Shown: positions 50,101 through 58,435, counted from the first letter of the stretch. The stretch: 64,000 nucleotides of DNA from Carboxylicivirga sp964602515 (GCA_964602515.1 CAZRRJ010000010.1:75479-139478); one strand, 5' to 3'. Notes: generated by a model not told the origin, from the sequence alone. Made by a program: numbers and translations.

Positions 50101-50443
50101 CTCCTGATATCCAAGGCCCTGTAAGACCTACCAGGGCTGGCTTAATAACCTGATTATAATAAACAAAATGACGTTTCTTTGTTTTATCATAAGCCATTTG
50201 AACGCGCCCTCCCAATTCAGGAAGTATCATTATTTTCAGGTATTTATTTTCCAGGTATATGGCATTCCACTCCTTATCTTCCTTCACATCCAATATCTTT
50301 TCAATAACCGGATGCGGATAAACAACACCGCTACTTCCCTGGTAAACTCTTTTCTCAAGAAAAATGGGGTTTTTCTCAGGTTTTCCTGTACCATAGGTAG
50401 GGATAATTACTTTTTCGCACCATGCTTTTACGCTATTCTCCAT
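47147..50443 (-). CDS. DUF5107 domain protein with long TPR array, cytoplasmic
   Basis: 1098 residues without a signal peptide. Residues 1 to about 370 (VIIPTYGTGKPEKNPIFLEK, MILPELGGRVQMAYDKT, GPWISGGIEFNWPQHHR) form the DUF5107 domain, which has a mutarotase-like beta-sandwich look. The rest is a string of TPR units (NNAMGLWYLRRGQFVKAEPY, LYNLGLCLRMQGKMEEAYAA, AYYYMGNYWYGARQYEEAQD). Proteins of this type recur in carbohydrate loci, but their role is not settled. Its place after a sugar porter suggests work on imported sugars in the cytoplasm. Confidence 0.88.
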   Translation of the reverse strand: MENSVKAWCEKVIIPTYGTGKPEKNPIFLEKRVYQGSSGVVYPHPVIEKILDVKEDKEWNAIYLENKYLKIMILPELGGRVQMAYDKTKKRHFVYYNQVIKPALVGLTGPWISGGIEFNWPQHHRPSTYEPLDAMIEENEDGSVTVWCSELERMFRTKGMAGFTLYPDKAYMEIKVKLYNRTPHPQTFLWWANPAVKVNDHYQSVFPPDVNAVFDHGKRDVSSFPVATGEYYKVDYSAGVDISRYKNIPVPTSYMAIASEYNFVGGFENDTQGGLLHIADHHQSPGKKQWTWGNSDFGQAWDRNLTDEDGPYIELMCGVYTDNQPDFSWLQPYEEKSFKQYFMPYRDLGVVKNATKEAMLNLEEEQGKYRLKIYTTGEYPQAIISLKSNCVTVFEAVVDFSPEMSFNQLIDVVIDPSDCYISLCSSDGRVLVDWQTKKEVLKQIPDSAKAAKDPAEIHSIEQLYLRGLHLEQYRHATYNPLDYYKEALKKEPGDVRNNNAMGLWYLRRGQFVKAEPYFRKAVETLTERNPNPYDGEPLYNLGLCLRMQGKMEEAYAAFFKATWNGAWQDSGFFQAAQIDATLGRREKALELIDRSLWRNWLNQKGRHLKIMLLRDQGQKKKALQLVDESLEMDRFNFGALYEKYLLTNDNAVLENLKELMRNNVHNYIEFALDYAQSGFYNEAICFINIYLSDSDVAYPMAYYLKGYFMVLAGRIKEVLHIFQKAALMTPDYCFPNKVEELLALQYAVKYNPSDAKAYYYMGNYWYGARQYEEAQDNWEQSVLLDNTYPTVHRNLALVSYNKIKAPEKARQLMEKAFELDTSDARVLMELDQLYKKLNISLQERLTKLEKYPNEVNHRDDLYLEQATLYNLKGEEQKALEMIMKRTFHPWEGGEGKVTGQFLYCHIELAKKAIVAGCFSEAISHLEATRVYPHNLGEGKLHGTQENDVNYWLGCAYEGLGDGYNAKEAWGKAAIGLSEPTAAMYYNDQQPDKIFYQGLALIKLGRRDEANSRFNKLLKSGEKQLFIPFKMDYFAVSLPDLLIFEEDLQKRHEQHCYYLMALGYLGLGDASKAQKAFSEVLKNDSYHTGALIHQKMINN

Positions 50444-50671
50444 GCTCTGTTATTTTTTAATCTGCACTAAATGCGGGCTACAGCTAACATATTAGTTACA
50501 AAATCAATCTCAATTATTTTATTTGAGTATCCGTAATCATGCATAAAACATTAATCAAATATTTCCTGGAATAAAAAAGACAACACTGAAGTGCCGAGTT
50601 ATGTCGTCAGACTAAAAAACACGTTGTGTCTCTGTGCTTAGTTTTATTATGCGCAAACAGATATTCATATT

Positions 50672-52060
50672 TTATTTCTTTATTATTTCCCTTTCAATCT
50701 CTTCCAGAGTTTTTCCTTTAGTTTCCGGAAGTTTTTTATAGATAAATAAATAACCGGCAACACTTATAAGGCCATAAAGCCAAAAAGTACCAGAAGCACC
50801 AAAGTAAGTATTCAACAAAGGGAAAGTATAAGTAAGTAAAAAACTTGCCAACCATAAGGCTACTGTTGCAACTGCCATAGCAGCACCCCGTATTTTATTG
50901 GGGAAAATTTCAGATAATACAACCCATGTAACCGGAGCCAGTGACATGGCATAACAGGCAATAGCAATTATTACCAATAACAGTAATACCCAACCACTAA
51001 TCTGAAAATAATAAGCTGCACCCATTAATGCATAAACACCTGCAAGTCCTCCTGCTCCCATCAACATTAAAGCCCGTCGTCCAATACGGTCAACGGTATA
51101 AATAGCAACAAAGGTAAACAGGAGGTTAACAGTCCCGGTAATCACAATGTTAAACAGTATATCAGACACGCCATACCCAGCTGCTTCGAACACTTCTTCG
51201 GCATAATTAAATATAACATTTATGCCACACCACTGCTGAAAAGCTGCCAGTACAACACCTATCAGCAATACTTTTTTCATGCCCGTTCCCAGTAAATGGC
51301 GAAAATTAACTTTCCCTTTTTCCCTCGAAAGTGTTTCCCTTATACTGTTGTATTCTTCAAGTGCATATTGCTGTCCTCCAATACGGGACAGTGTTGCCTT
51401 TACCTTTTCTTCTTCTCCTTTTTTAGCTAGCCACCGAGGACTTTCCGGCACAAAAAACATCAATAAAAAAAACAGTCCAGCTGGTATCGTTTCTGCCCAA
51501 AACATCCAGCGCCATCCAATTTGTCCATTCCACGAGGCTAAAATATCAGCATCAGAGGCATTCAAAGGTACCGGGTCTGCAATTTGCCAGTTAACCAACT
51601 GGGCTGCTAAAATACCAGTAACAATGGTAAGTTGATTAAGCGAAACAAATCTGCCCCTTACTGATGCCGGTACCAATTCCGCAATGTACATGGGCGATAA
51701 GTTTGAGGCGAGTCCAATACCAATTCCACCCAAAATACGGTAAGCAATGAAAGTAATAAAGTTACTGCTTGCTCCTGTACCCAATGCTGATAATGTAAAA
51801 AGAAAAGCTGAAAACAAAAGCAGAAGCTTACGTCCATACCGGTCACTTAACATACCCGACAAAATGGCCCCCAACAAACAACCAATCAATGCACAGCTCA
51901 TGGCTCCCCCTTGCATATTAGGAGAGTTAGCAATATTAAAGAATTGTTCATAAAAAGGCTTTGCCCCTCCTATTACCACCCAGTCGTAACCAAATAATAA
52001 GCCTCCCATGGCCGAAACCATGGAAATGGAGAAAATGTATTTTGTATTAATTTTTGACAT
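50672..52060 (-). CDS. MFS sugar porter (SP family), sugar:H+ symporter
   Basis: 462 residues with 12 predicted membrane helices. The SP-family signatures are all present: GGLLFGYDWVVIGGA in helix 1, GMLSDRYGRKLLLL between helices 2 and 3, PESPRWLAKKG before the central loop, VDRIGRRALMLMGAGG, and PETKGKTLEEIE at the C-terminus. It would carry a released monosaccharide or uronate across the inner membrane. It heads the third enzyme cluster and diverges from the AraC gene at 52152. Confidence 0.95.
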   Translation of the reverse strand: MSKINTKYIFSISMVSAMGGLLFGYDWVVIGGAKPFYEQFFNIANSPNMQGGAMSCALIGCLLGAILSGMLSDRYGRKLLLLFSAFLFTLSALGTGASSNFITFIAYRILGGIGIGLASNLSPMYIAELVPASVRGRFVSLNQLTIVTGILAAQLVNWQIADPVPLNASDADILASWNGQIGWRWMFWAETIPAGLFFLLMFFVPESPRWLAKKGEEEKVKATLSRIGGQQYALEEYNSIRETLSREKGKVNFRHLLGTGMKKVLLIGVVLAAFQQWCGINVIFNYAEEVFEAAGYGVSDILFNIVITGTVNLLFTFVAIYTVDRIGRRALMLMGAGGLAGVYALMGAAYYFQISGWVLLLLVIIAIACYAMSLAPVTWVVLSEIFPNKIRGAAMAVATVALWLASFLLTYTFPLLNTYFGASGTFWLYGLISVAGYLFIYKKLPETKGKTLEEIEREIIKK

Positions 52061-52088
52061 TTAAGTGAATATTTGTGTACTCCTCTTA

Positions 52089-52134
52089 TGTAATACCAAT
52101 TATTACAATGATAAGGATTGATATAATTATTACA
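52089..52134. promoter_or_regulatory. Palindrome and repeat in the porter/AraC divergent region
   Basis: TGTAATA (52089-52095) and TATTACA (52101-52107) form a perfect 7-bp inverted repeat with a 5-bp spacer. The right arm is repeated as AATTATTACA at 52098-52107 and 52125-52134. The 91-bp region drives both genes, so these are good candidates for the operator of the neighbouring AraC regulator. Binding is inferred. Confidence 0.5.
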
Positions 52135-52151
52135 TCACAAAATAAAGCAAT

Positions 52152-53105
52152 ATGAACAGGCTTATAAATGGAAGTTTTATAGAAAAAGATGGATTATCTT
52201 ATTATAAAACTCCTTATTTTAGATCCATGCGAAAAAAAGAAGGTTTTAAAGGACAACGCACACTGATTCTTCCCGATTTTCTTCTCTCAGAAATTCAAAA
52301 AGATGCATTGGGAAGCCAGCTGTATGTTACTGATCTGGGCTACTATCCCAATGCCTGTTATCACCATAGAATAAGGAAAAATGGATGTGAGCAATATATT
52401 CTGATTTATTGTGTTGAAGGTGAAGGATGGTGCTCTATTAACGGTAAAAGGAACCTGGTATCAGCCAATCAGTTTTTTATTATACCACAAGGTGTACCCC
52501 ATGCATATGGTAGTAGTGACAAGCACCCCTGGAGTATTTACTGGCTGCATTTCTCAGGCACTCAGGCACAACATTTTATTGATATTGCAGGCAACACAAA
52601 ATCCATTATACCTTGTAAAATATCCCGGATAGAGGATCGCATCCAGCTTTTTGAAGAAATTATCCAAAACCTGGAGATGGGTTATAGCCATGAAAACATT
52701 CATTATGCAAATATTTGCCTGTGGCATTTCCTTGGTTCATTTAAATACATCAGCCAATTCAGACAAATACGCACCATTCGGGAACTTGATGTTATTGAGG
52801 ATTCTATTCTTTTTATGAAAGAACACCTGGCCAACAAAATTACACTTAAGGATATATCAGAACAATGTGGTTTATCTCCTTCTCATTTCTCTATGCTCTT
52901 TAAAGCCAAAACAAGCCGTACCCCAATGGACTATCTTATTCATTTACGCATTCAGAAAGCATGTCAGCTACTGGACGCTTCTAATCAACGTATAAAGGAA
53001 ATTGCCCGAATGGTTAGCTATGATGATCCTTACTATTTTTCACGTATTTTTAAGAAAACAATGAATATATCTCCTCTTCAGTATCAGAAAACTTTAAAAG
53101 GGTAA
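52152..53105 (+). CDS. AraC-family transcriptional regulator with AraC-type sensor
   Basis: 317 residues. The sensor domain has HHRIRKNGCEQYILIYCVEG, then FFIIPQGVPHAYGSS and WSIYWLHFSGTQA, typical of arabinose-binding-type cupins. The two C-terminal helix-turn-helix units are LKDISEQCGLSPSHFSMLFK and IKEIARMVSYDDPYYFSRIF. It diverges from the sugar porter cluster and most likely controls it in response to a sugar. It is unrelated in detail to the AraC protein at 3634. Confidence 0.92.
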   Translation: MNRLINGSFIEKDGLSYYKTPYFRSMRKKEGFKGQRTLILPDFLLSEIQKDALGSQLYVTDLGYYPNACYHHRIRKNGCEQYILIYCVEGEGWCSINGKRNLVSANQFFIIPQGVPHAYGSSDKHPWSIYWLHFSGTQAQHFIDIAGNTKSIIPCKISRIEDRIQLFEEIIQNLEMGYSHENIHYANICLWHFLGSFKYISQFRQIRTIRELDVIEDSILFMKEHLANKITLKDISEQCGLSPSHFSMLFKAKTSRTPMDYLIHLRIQKACQLLDASNQRIKEIARMVSYDDPYYFSRIFKKTMNISPLQYQKTLKG

Positions 53106-53252
53106 GGATTGTAGAACCTCTATGATATAAAAAGATGGTTCTTATTATATAGTGAACAGGGTAAATTTTCGTTCATTTTATCACATTAAGTTAAACTAAT
53201 TCTTTATTTTGCATCGGTAAAAATCCAAATGAAATAGTTTAGCAATTTGTCA

Positions 53253-54365
53253 ATGATTGATTTTCGTATACAATATATATGTGCCACTCAAAAGGAGGAT
53301 TTTGAGGTAGCTTGCGCCAAACTGATTAATAAACTTAAAACGGCCAAAAACCTTTTTAAGGTCACTTTTTTCATTAATGCTGATACTGATGATGCATTTA
53401 TAATAAAAAAGAATTTACTAAAACAAGCTGTTACCAGGCAATTTGGCATTAGTGCACCAGCTCTTACTTTTGTTTCCCAAAAACCGCTTTCTTGTTTTTT
53501 AGCTGCCGAATACTTCTGTTTCAATACTGCGTCTTATACTTTACAACACAAAAAAACAGCTTTATGTAACTACCTTGTTGTTGCTGATGAGGCAGAAAAC
53601 AAGATGCTTTTAGTCACTGATCTTGAAGGACAGTTATCTGATTCGATAAGCGTACAATGCACAACTTTACTTAAAGAAACTGGGGAGATCTTTAAACAAG
53701 AGGGCTTTGATCTAAATACGATTATTAGGCAATGGAACTACATTCCCGGCATTACACAGTTTGAAGATGGAATACAGAACTACCAGGCTTTTAATGATGC
53801 CCGGACATTACTTTTCAATCAAACACAATGGATCAATGGTTATCCGGCAGCAACAGGTATAGGTACACAATACGGCGGTGTGCATATTGATTTAATGGCT
53901 ATGCAGGGACATGTGGAAATTGATGCCATACAAAATAAAGAGCAGACTGATGCCCACTGCTATTCAAAAGATGTACTTGAAGGTGATAAAACAGGCCTTC
54001 TTTCCCATAAGTCAACACCTAAGTTCGAAAGGGCAAAACTTATCTCCGGCAAAAGTTCTTCCCTGCTTTTTATCTCCGGTACAGCAGCAATTAAAGGCGA
54101 AGCAAATTATTATAAAGATGATGCGGCTATGCAAACCAACTTAACGCTTGACCATATTGAAGAGCTGATAAGTGCTGCTACTGAACTAAAAAATAAAGAG
54201 ACAGGCCCGATACAGGCCATGCGGGTATACATTAAAAAAGAAGAGCACTTTAACATGATTAAAAACGTGTGCCAACAACGCTATCCTGACACACCCACTA
54301 TCTACCTGCTATCAGATGTATGCCGGGATGAGCTGCTGGTGGAAATTGAAGGGCTGGTAAATTAA
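53253..54365 (+). CDS. FkbO/Hyg5-like chorismatase-fold (RidA-like) protein
   Basis: 370 residues from MIDFRIQYICATQKED (a TTG two codons earlier is less likely). The second half resembles the FkbO/Hyg5 chorismatase family, which has two RidA/YjgF-like halves: GYPAATGIGTQYGGVHIDLM, then PKFERAKLI, LFISGTAAIKGE and NLTLDHIEELI. No signal peptide, so cytoplasmic. Chorismate conversion is not proven; a role as a deaminase-type or unknown enzyme on a PUL product is as likely. It is the last chromosomal-type gene before the cassette array; its stop lies only a few bases from a broken attC-like site. Confidence 0.7.
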   Translation: MIDFRIQYICATQKEDFEVACAKLINKLKTAKNLFKVTFFINADTDDAFIIKKNLLKQAVTRQFGISAPALTFVSQKPLSCFLAAEYFCFNTASYTLQHKKTALCNYLVVADEAENKMLLVTDLEGQLSDSISVQCTTLLKETGEIFKQEGFDLNTIIRQWNYIPGITQFEDGIQNYQAFNDARTLLFNQTQWINGYPAATGIGTQYGGVHIDLMAMQGHVEIDAIQNKEQTDAHCYSKDVLEGDKTGLLSHKSTPKFERAKLISGKSSSLLFISGTAAIKGEANYYKDDAAMQTNLTLDHIEELISAATELKNKETGPIQAMRVYIKKEEHFNMIKNVCQQRYPDTPTIYLLSDVCRDELLVEIEGLVN

Positions 54366-54464
54366 AAAACCGAGGTACGGTGTAATATTCTGAAATAGCC
54401 TGACACAAGAAGCCAAGTAAAATATTACTACTGTCTCGGCTATTATTTTCATACATTGTCGGCA
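54366..54464 (-). repeat. Half attC-like site at the left edge of the cassette array (site 0)
   Basis: The inner stem is present: CCGAGGTACGGTGTAATATT (54370-54389) against AATATTACTACTGTCTCGG (54421-54439). The right outer arm CTATTATTTTCATACATT and the box GTCGGC (54459-54464) follow. The left outer arm and AACG box that every other site has are missing; the sequence there is the end of the chorismatase-like gene. The array has thus been cut or has recombined at about 54366-54370. Confidence 0.75.
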
Positions 54465-54471
54465 AATCGTT

Positions 54472-54840
54472 TTATTCATTTCCCAGGCGCATCTCTTTCG
54501 AAATATCACTGCAATCAGGTTCAAGTTGTTTTCCATTCTCATTATACTTCCAGACCGAATCAATTCCTTTTCTAATGCATTTTTCAATTAATGAAGGTGT
54601 AATAATTAAGAGTCGACCACCACTAATGTGTTGTACAGGAATTCCAAGTGGCGCATTATGTATTTAATTCCAACTGATTTTCTTTTTGACTTTCCATAAA
54701 AATAGATTTCCATCAACAGTTGTTTTTCTAAATCCTTTTTTCGGTATAGCTATCTTACTTTTCAGTTTTAGACTAGTGAGTCTTTCTCCGTTAATAAAGC
54801 TTTGACTACATATTCCATTATGTATTTTTATTGCTTCTAA
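54472..54840 (-). pseudogene. Cassette a: unknown protein gene, interrupted
   Basis: Reading on the minus strand from about 54840, one frame gives KSKIAIPKKGFRKTTVDG, NLFLWKVKKKISWN, then a TAA at 54664-54666, then IHNAPLGIPVQHISGGRLLI and on to KEMRLGNE and a stop at 54472. The two parts join in the same frame, so a single base change made the internal stop. No ATG start is visible; the start may have been in the attC-like site that the IS now splits. I do not recognise the family. Unit ends: GTCGGCAAA and TTTGCCAAC, complementary but for one base. Confidence 0.65.
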
Positions 54841-54853
54841 TGTTTGCCAACGG

Positions 54854-56205
54854 CAGACTGTCTAAAAACCTATTTGACTTCCGTAATTGAATTATTGTAA
54901 TAATTAGATAAGATGTCAACTAATGATTTTTTGAGCTTTTTATTCCTCATGTGAAGTTCCAAGGGTGATATTCGGATTATAAAGACAATTATTAAGGTTT
55001 TTAGCTCTTTTGTAAATTACAGTAGCTGAGTAAGTCCTATCAAGTTAATTAACCGCCGTAAGTTATAGGCAATCATAATCAGACCAACACCTGCATTAGC
55101 CCTTTCGATGGTTTGTTTGGTCATAATGTAGTTAAAGCCCCATTGTCGTTTGATAGTGCCATAAGGGTGTTCCACAATAGCCTGCCGTCGCTTGTAATAC
55201 CTTTGGTTTTCTTTAACTCTTGACCTGTTTAGCTCAATATACTCCTGGTACTCGCTGCGTTGTATGCCTTTCCTGTAGGTTGCTTTGCTGCATTCATCTT
55301 TAACTTTGCTGGACATACAAGCCTTAGTCGTTTAGCGTTTAAATAAATAGGTCTTTGCCTTATGCCAGCGCTCCGTGGTGTTTAGTATTTGGTTTTTCGG
55401 ACAGATATAACAACCATCTGCTTCATTATATTTAAAATGTTCTACATTATAAAGTGGGTTGGGAGCCTGTGCTGCTACAGCAGGTATAGCCACAATGGTT
55501 TTGATGCCTAATAAGTGAGCCATTGAAAACTCACTTCCTGTATGGTAGCCTTTATCAAAAAGGAAAGTACCAGGGTTACTCCGCAGAATACTTTTGGCGC
55601 GCTGTAACATATTTCCCATCGCTTTACTGTCGTTCACATTGGTTACCTTATAATCTATAGGAATATTATTTTGTGCATCAACAGTGGTTTGTAAATTGTA
55701 GGCAACTTCGGTAATGTTGTTGCGGGTAATCATTTGTCGACTGTCCGGGTCGGAAGTTGATACCTGTGACTCTCCACTTTCATCCAGCTCTTGCTTTAGG
55801 TGATGAATAGCCTTTGGATTGTCACGGCGGTAGTTGGCAATGGTATTATGATCCGGGTTAAGCTGTTAAAGTAACCACATCACTTCAATATTACGACTGC
55901 ATTCTTTCTCTAACAGCCGTGATGAACGTATTCGATTCAAATAGCCATAAATATAGAGTTTCAACATATCTGATGGATGGTATCCTGGTCGGCCATTTTC
56001 ACCCCTGTTACAATCAAATCCAAACGCCTCCATATTCAGGTTTGAAACAAAAGCACCAATAAGACTTCATGTTCAGGGGCAATGGCATCATCAAATGAAA
56101 CGGGGAATAATTGGATCTGGGAGCGGTTTTGACCTTGAATAAATTTCATACTTGAAGATACTTCAACAAATAAAGAACATAAGATTTAGGTTTTTAGACA
56201 GGCTG
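54854..56205 (-). mobile_element. Defective IS1182-family insertion sequence
   Basis: 1352 bp with 18-bp terminal inverted repeats, CAGACTGTCTAAAAACCT at the left and the complement of CAGCCTGTCTAAAAACCT at the right (56188-56205). ACGG is present on both flanks (54850-54853 and 56206-56209) as a 4-bp target duplication. Joining the flanks restores GCCAACGGTAATAATATGAG, the core box of an attC-like site. The element is shorter than typical family members because part of the transposase gene is deleted. Confidence 0.9.
55017..56148 (-). pseudogene. IS1182-family DDE transposase, broken
   Basis: Starts MKFIQGQNRSQIQLFPVSFD, the usual N-terminus with the DUF772-type domain (RPGYHPSDMLKLYIYGYLN). 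A frameshift lies near 56070 (PEHEV joins LIGAFVSN), and TAA codons fall at 55866-55868 (after EVMWLL) and 55332-55334 (after YLFKR). The stretch between NPKAIHHL and KQELDESGE, which normally holds the first catalytic Asp, is missing. The later part includes VAYNLQTTVDAQNN, FLFDKGYHTGSEF and EHPYGTIKRQWGFNYI with the last catalytic Glu. It cannot be active. Confidence 0.9.
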
Positions 56206-56378
56206 ACGGTAATAATATGAGCATGTAGCGGACTTAAAAGCGGTTTCGTATCAAGTTACAAAGTAGCCAAAGCTACACAAAATCAAATAGTCAAATCGGT
56301 AGATTTGGCGGGGTTGATTAGAACCACTACCGCTCGAACATCCACAGAAACCGCTATTGCTTATATTTATTGTTGTGC
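56206..56378 (-). repeat. attC-like site 1, split by the IS (other part 54847-54853)
   Basis: Left box GCCAACGG is divided by the IS; right box GTTGTGC is at 56372-56378. Outer stem AATAATATGAGCATGTAGCGG pairs with CCGCTATTGCTTATATTTATT with bulged bases. An inner hairpin CAAATCGGTAGATTTG is like those of sites 4 and 8, and GTAGCCAAAGC is shared with site 8. Confidence 0.75.
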
Positions 56379-56389
56379 ATAGTTTTTTT

Positions 56390-56607
56390 TCATTTTTGTG
56401 ATATATATTTTGAAGGCAAGTCAATTATTTTAAATGTTTTTTGTTTTGAATCTATTTCAATAATCTTCTGCTTTTCTAACTCAAGTAAAAAGTTGAAATA
56501 GAAGTCATGTTATTCCTGATTTGGAATTATTTCGTTCAAGTTCCATTCATTCCCAAAATTGCAATAGAAAAGTTCAAGTTTGTCTATACTTTTTTTGACA
56601 TTATTTT
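56390..56607 (-). pseudogene. Cassette b: second coding remnant
   Basis: A minus-strand frame without an ATG reads VKKSIDKLELFYCNFGNEWN, LNEIIPNQE, a TAA at 56510-56512, then HDFYFNFLLELEKQ and FKIIDLPSKYISQK to a stop at 56390. The composition is protein-like, helical and charged, with one in-frame stop. It lies just downstream of the 56616-57015 gene in the same unit. Family unknown. Confidence 0.45.
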
Positions 56608-56615
56608 CTATGTTT

Positions 56616-57015
56616 TTAGTCGTTTACAGAAAGGTGTAAATGATAAATCTCTTTGTCATTTTCAAATATTATTTCAGAGCTAGAGCAAACATAAAAACCT
56701 TTCGTTTTTCCAATCTTCAAATTATATGCGACATTGCTTGAAACAGTGAATAATAGTAAATCAACAAATTCTTCAATCCACTCTTGTTTCCATTCGTCAT
56801 CCGATAAAAAAAAAATCATTTCGATTGTCAATCAAACAGATATTACTGAAATCCTTTTTTTGAAATTCAAAGAACCAAGACTCAATAATGTTAGTAGCTA
56901 GGTATTCTTTTGGATTTTCAATTTTTTCGAGTTCAAATGATTCACAAATAGGATTGAATATTGTATTCAGGTTTTCCCTCAATAACTTGTCTTTTTTATA
57001 CAAATTATGGTACAA
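56616..57015 (-). pseudogene. Cassette b: small unknown protein, frame-shifted in a homopolymer
   Basis: Two frames meet in a run of ten A (plus strand 56806-56815). The upstream part reads RENLNTIFNPICESFELEKI to CLIDNRNDFFF, and the downstream part continues LSDDEWKQEWIEEFVDLLLF to EIYHLHLSVND. Read together they give one acidic protein of about 132 residues. The start is a TTG at 57015. The run could be a genuine frameshift, a slippage switch or a sequencing error. The family is not recognised. Unit ends are GTTGTGC and GCACAAC. Confidence 0.6.
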
Positions 57016-57048
57016 TTATCAATATTTGCACTGCTCTTTTTGCATGAA

Positions 57049-57156
57049 GCACAACGATTGATTTGTATGAGTAGTGGCAGGTTGCGTGGTAATTCCCTGT
57101 CAAACCTTAATATTTACCACATTGCCTGCCATTACTTATACAAAATGTTGTGGTGC
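57049..57156 (-). repeat. attC-like site 2
   Basis: Left box GCACAACG (57049-57056), right box GTTGTGG (57147-57153). Outer stem TTGTATGAGTAGTGGCAG pairs with CTGCCATTACTTATACAA; two mismatches give bulges on one side. Confidence 0.8.
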
Positions 57157-57187
57157 ATTTTTAATATTTTCCTTTTTAAGACCTAAA

Positions 57188-58375
57188 TTATCTCTTTCCA
57201 ATCCAAGTAGCTTTATACCATAGTTTTTCCAGTGGTCCTTGTTTGTAGTACTTTTCCCAAAGATTACAAAAATAGAGTTGAACTAGAAAAATAAGTATCC
57301 CCACACCTAAACTAGCAGTGTACCCCATGTAGGGTGCCAAATTTAATCCGATTGGGAAAAATATTAGTGCACCAATAATTGACTGGGTAACATAGTTTGT
57401 AAGGCTCATCTTTCCATATATCTGTAATTTCTCCATATATTTTTTTAAAGGACTATTGTAGTATATAATTACAAATGAAGAGACAATTACCAGTGTAAAA
57501 GATAATTTTTGCCACATATCCAAGGCGGTGCCAATACTGTTTTTTATGATTTCGGTTGAACCATTATCATACCATTCAACCCTTAAAGGATAAAGCAGTC
57601 CGAAAGCAATGGATGAACCAATCAGAAGTTTAATCCAAAACTTTGTGTTCTCCAGAGAATCTATAAATGAGTTTTTTCTGCTCAAAAGAAATCCAAGCAA
57701 AAAGAGACCGATAGTTTGTACAAATCGCCCACCACCCACTGCCCATAGCAAACTTGCTTTTTGGCCTGTTGTAATGTTCTCGATAAAAAAGTTATTCCAA
57801 TTGCCACTTTTAACCCCTTCTTGTACAATTTCGTATAAGCCTCCTACATTTAAATTGGGTAAAGTGTACCCTTCATTAACCCGACTACTAATAAAATGAA
57901 ATAGTTCAATGGGCTGCATCAAGCAGATTGCCGCTATAATAAATATAGCCTTGTTGTTCAGTTTGCAAACCAGCACTAAAGAGAGCCCTGTAAACACAAA
58001 CAACATTAGTACATCGCCTCCTGGAAAGAATGCGGCATTAATTGTGGCAAAAACACTTAAAATTATAAGTCTCCAAATGAAACGCCCCCTAAAATCACTT
58101 CCCTTGTTTTCTTGATTCTTAAACTGTACGTAAAAAGTAAAGCCAAATAAAAGCGCAAAGATTGAATACCCTTTACCTGCAATGAGTGAGAACACCATAT
58201 TAAATACAACAGAATCTAAGGCAACTAACCATTCTGGCTGCAAAGTTTTATCAGGGTAAACAGGATAAATAAAGTGTTCTACGCTATGTATTATTACTAT
58301 AGCCATCACTGCAAAACCACGTAAGGCATCCACAATATCTACTCTAGAAAGTTTTGAGAAGTTTGTTTCGTTCAT
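57188..58375 (-). CDS. Cassette c: DUF418-family membrane protein (YeiB-like)
   Basis: 395 residues with about ten membrane helices. The N-terminus SRVDIVDALRGFAVMAIVII is the acyltransferase-like opening of the DUF418/YeiB group, KGYSIFALLFGFTFYVQ is typical, and the C-terminus NLWEKYYKQGPLEKLWYKAT matches the DUF418 end signature. The group may transfer acyl groups across the membrane, but no reaction is established here. It is the largest and an intact cassette gene. Its unit has the best matching ends, 15 bp (GTTGTGGTGCATTTT at 57147 and its complement at 58428-58442). Confidence 0.88.
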   Translation of the reverse strand: MNETNFSKLSRVDIVDALRGFAVMAIVIIHSVEHFIYPVYPDKTLQPEWLVALDSVVFNMVFSLIAGKGYSIFALLFGFTFYVQFKNQENKGSDFRGRFIWRLIILSVFATINAAFFPGGDVLMLFVFTGLSLVLVCKLNNKAIFIIAAICLMQPIELFHFISSRVNEGYTLPNLNVGGLYEIVQEGVKSGNWNNFFIENITTGQKASLLWAVGGGRFVQTIGLFLLGFLLSRKNSFIDSLENTKFWIKLLIGSSIAFGLLYPLRVEWYDNGSTEIIKNSIGTALDMWQKLSFTLVIVSSFVIIYYNSPLKKYMEKLQIYGKMSLTNYVTQSIIGALIFFPIGLNLAPYMGYTASLGVGILIFLVQLYFCNLWEKYYKQGPLEKLWYKATWIGKR

Positions 58376-58435
58376 TCCTTTTTGTTAAATGTTAAAATTG
58401 TTTTCCATTTCTATTACTATGTCTGTCAAAATGCA

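Noticed and set aside
47147..50443. DUF5107-TPR protein as a secreted glycan-binding protein
   Set aside because: It has no signal peptide or lipobox; the start at MENSVKAWCEKVII is well supported, so it should be cytoplasmic.
51279..51635. 118-codon plus-strand frame
   Set aside because: It lies opposite the sugar porter gene, whose motifs are unambiguous.
54312..54587. 91-codon minus-strand frame across the array edge
   Set aside because: It crosses the half attC-like site and the end of the chorismatase-like gene; another frame in the same place gives a better protein.
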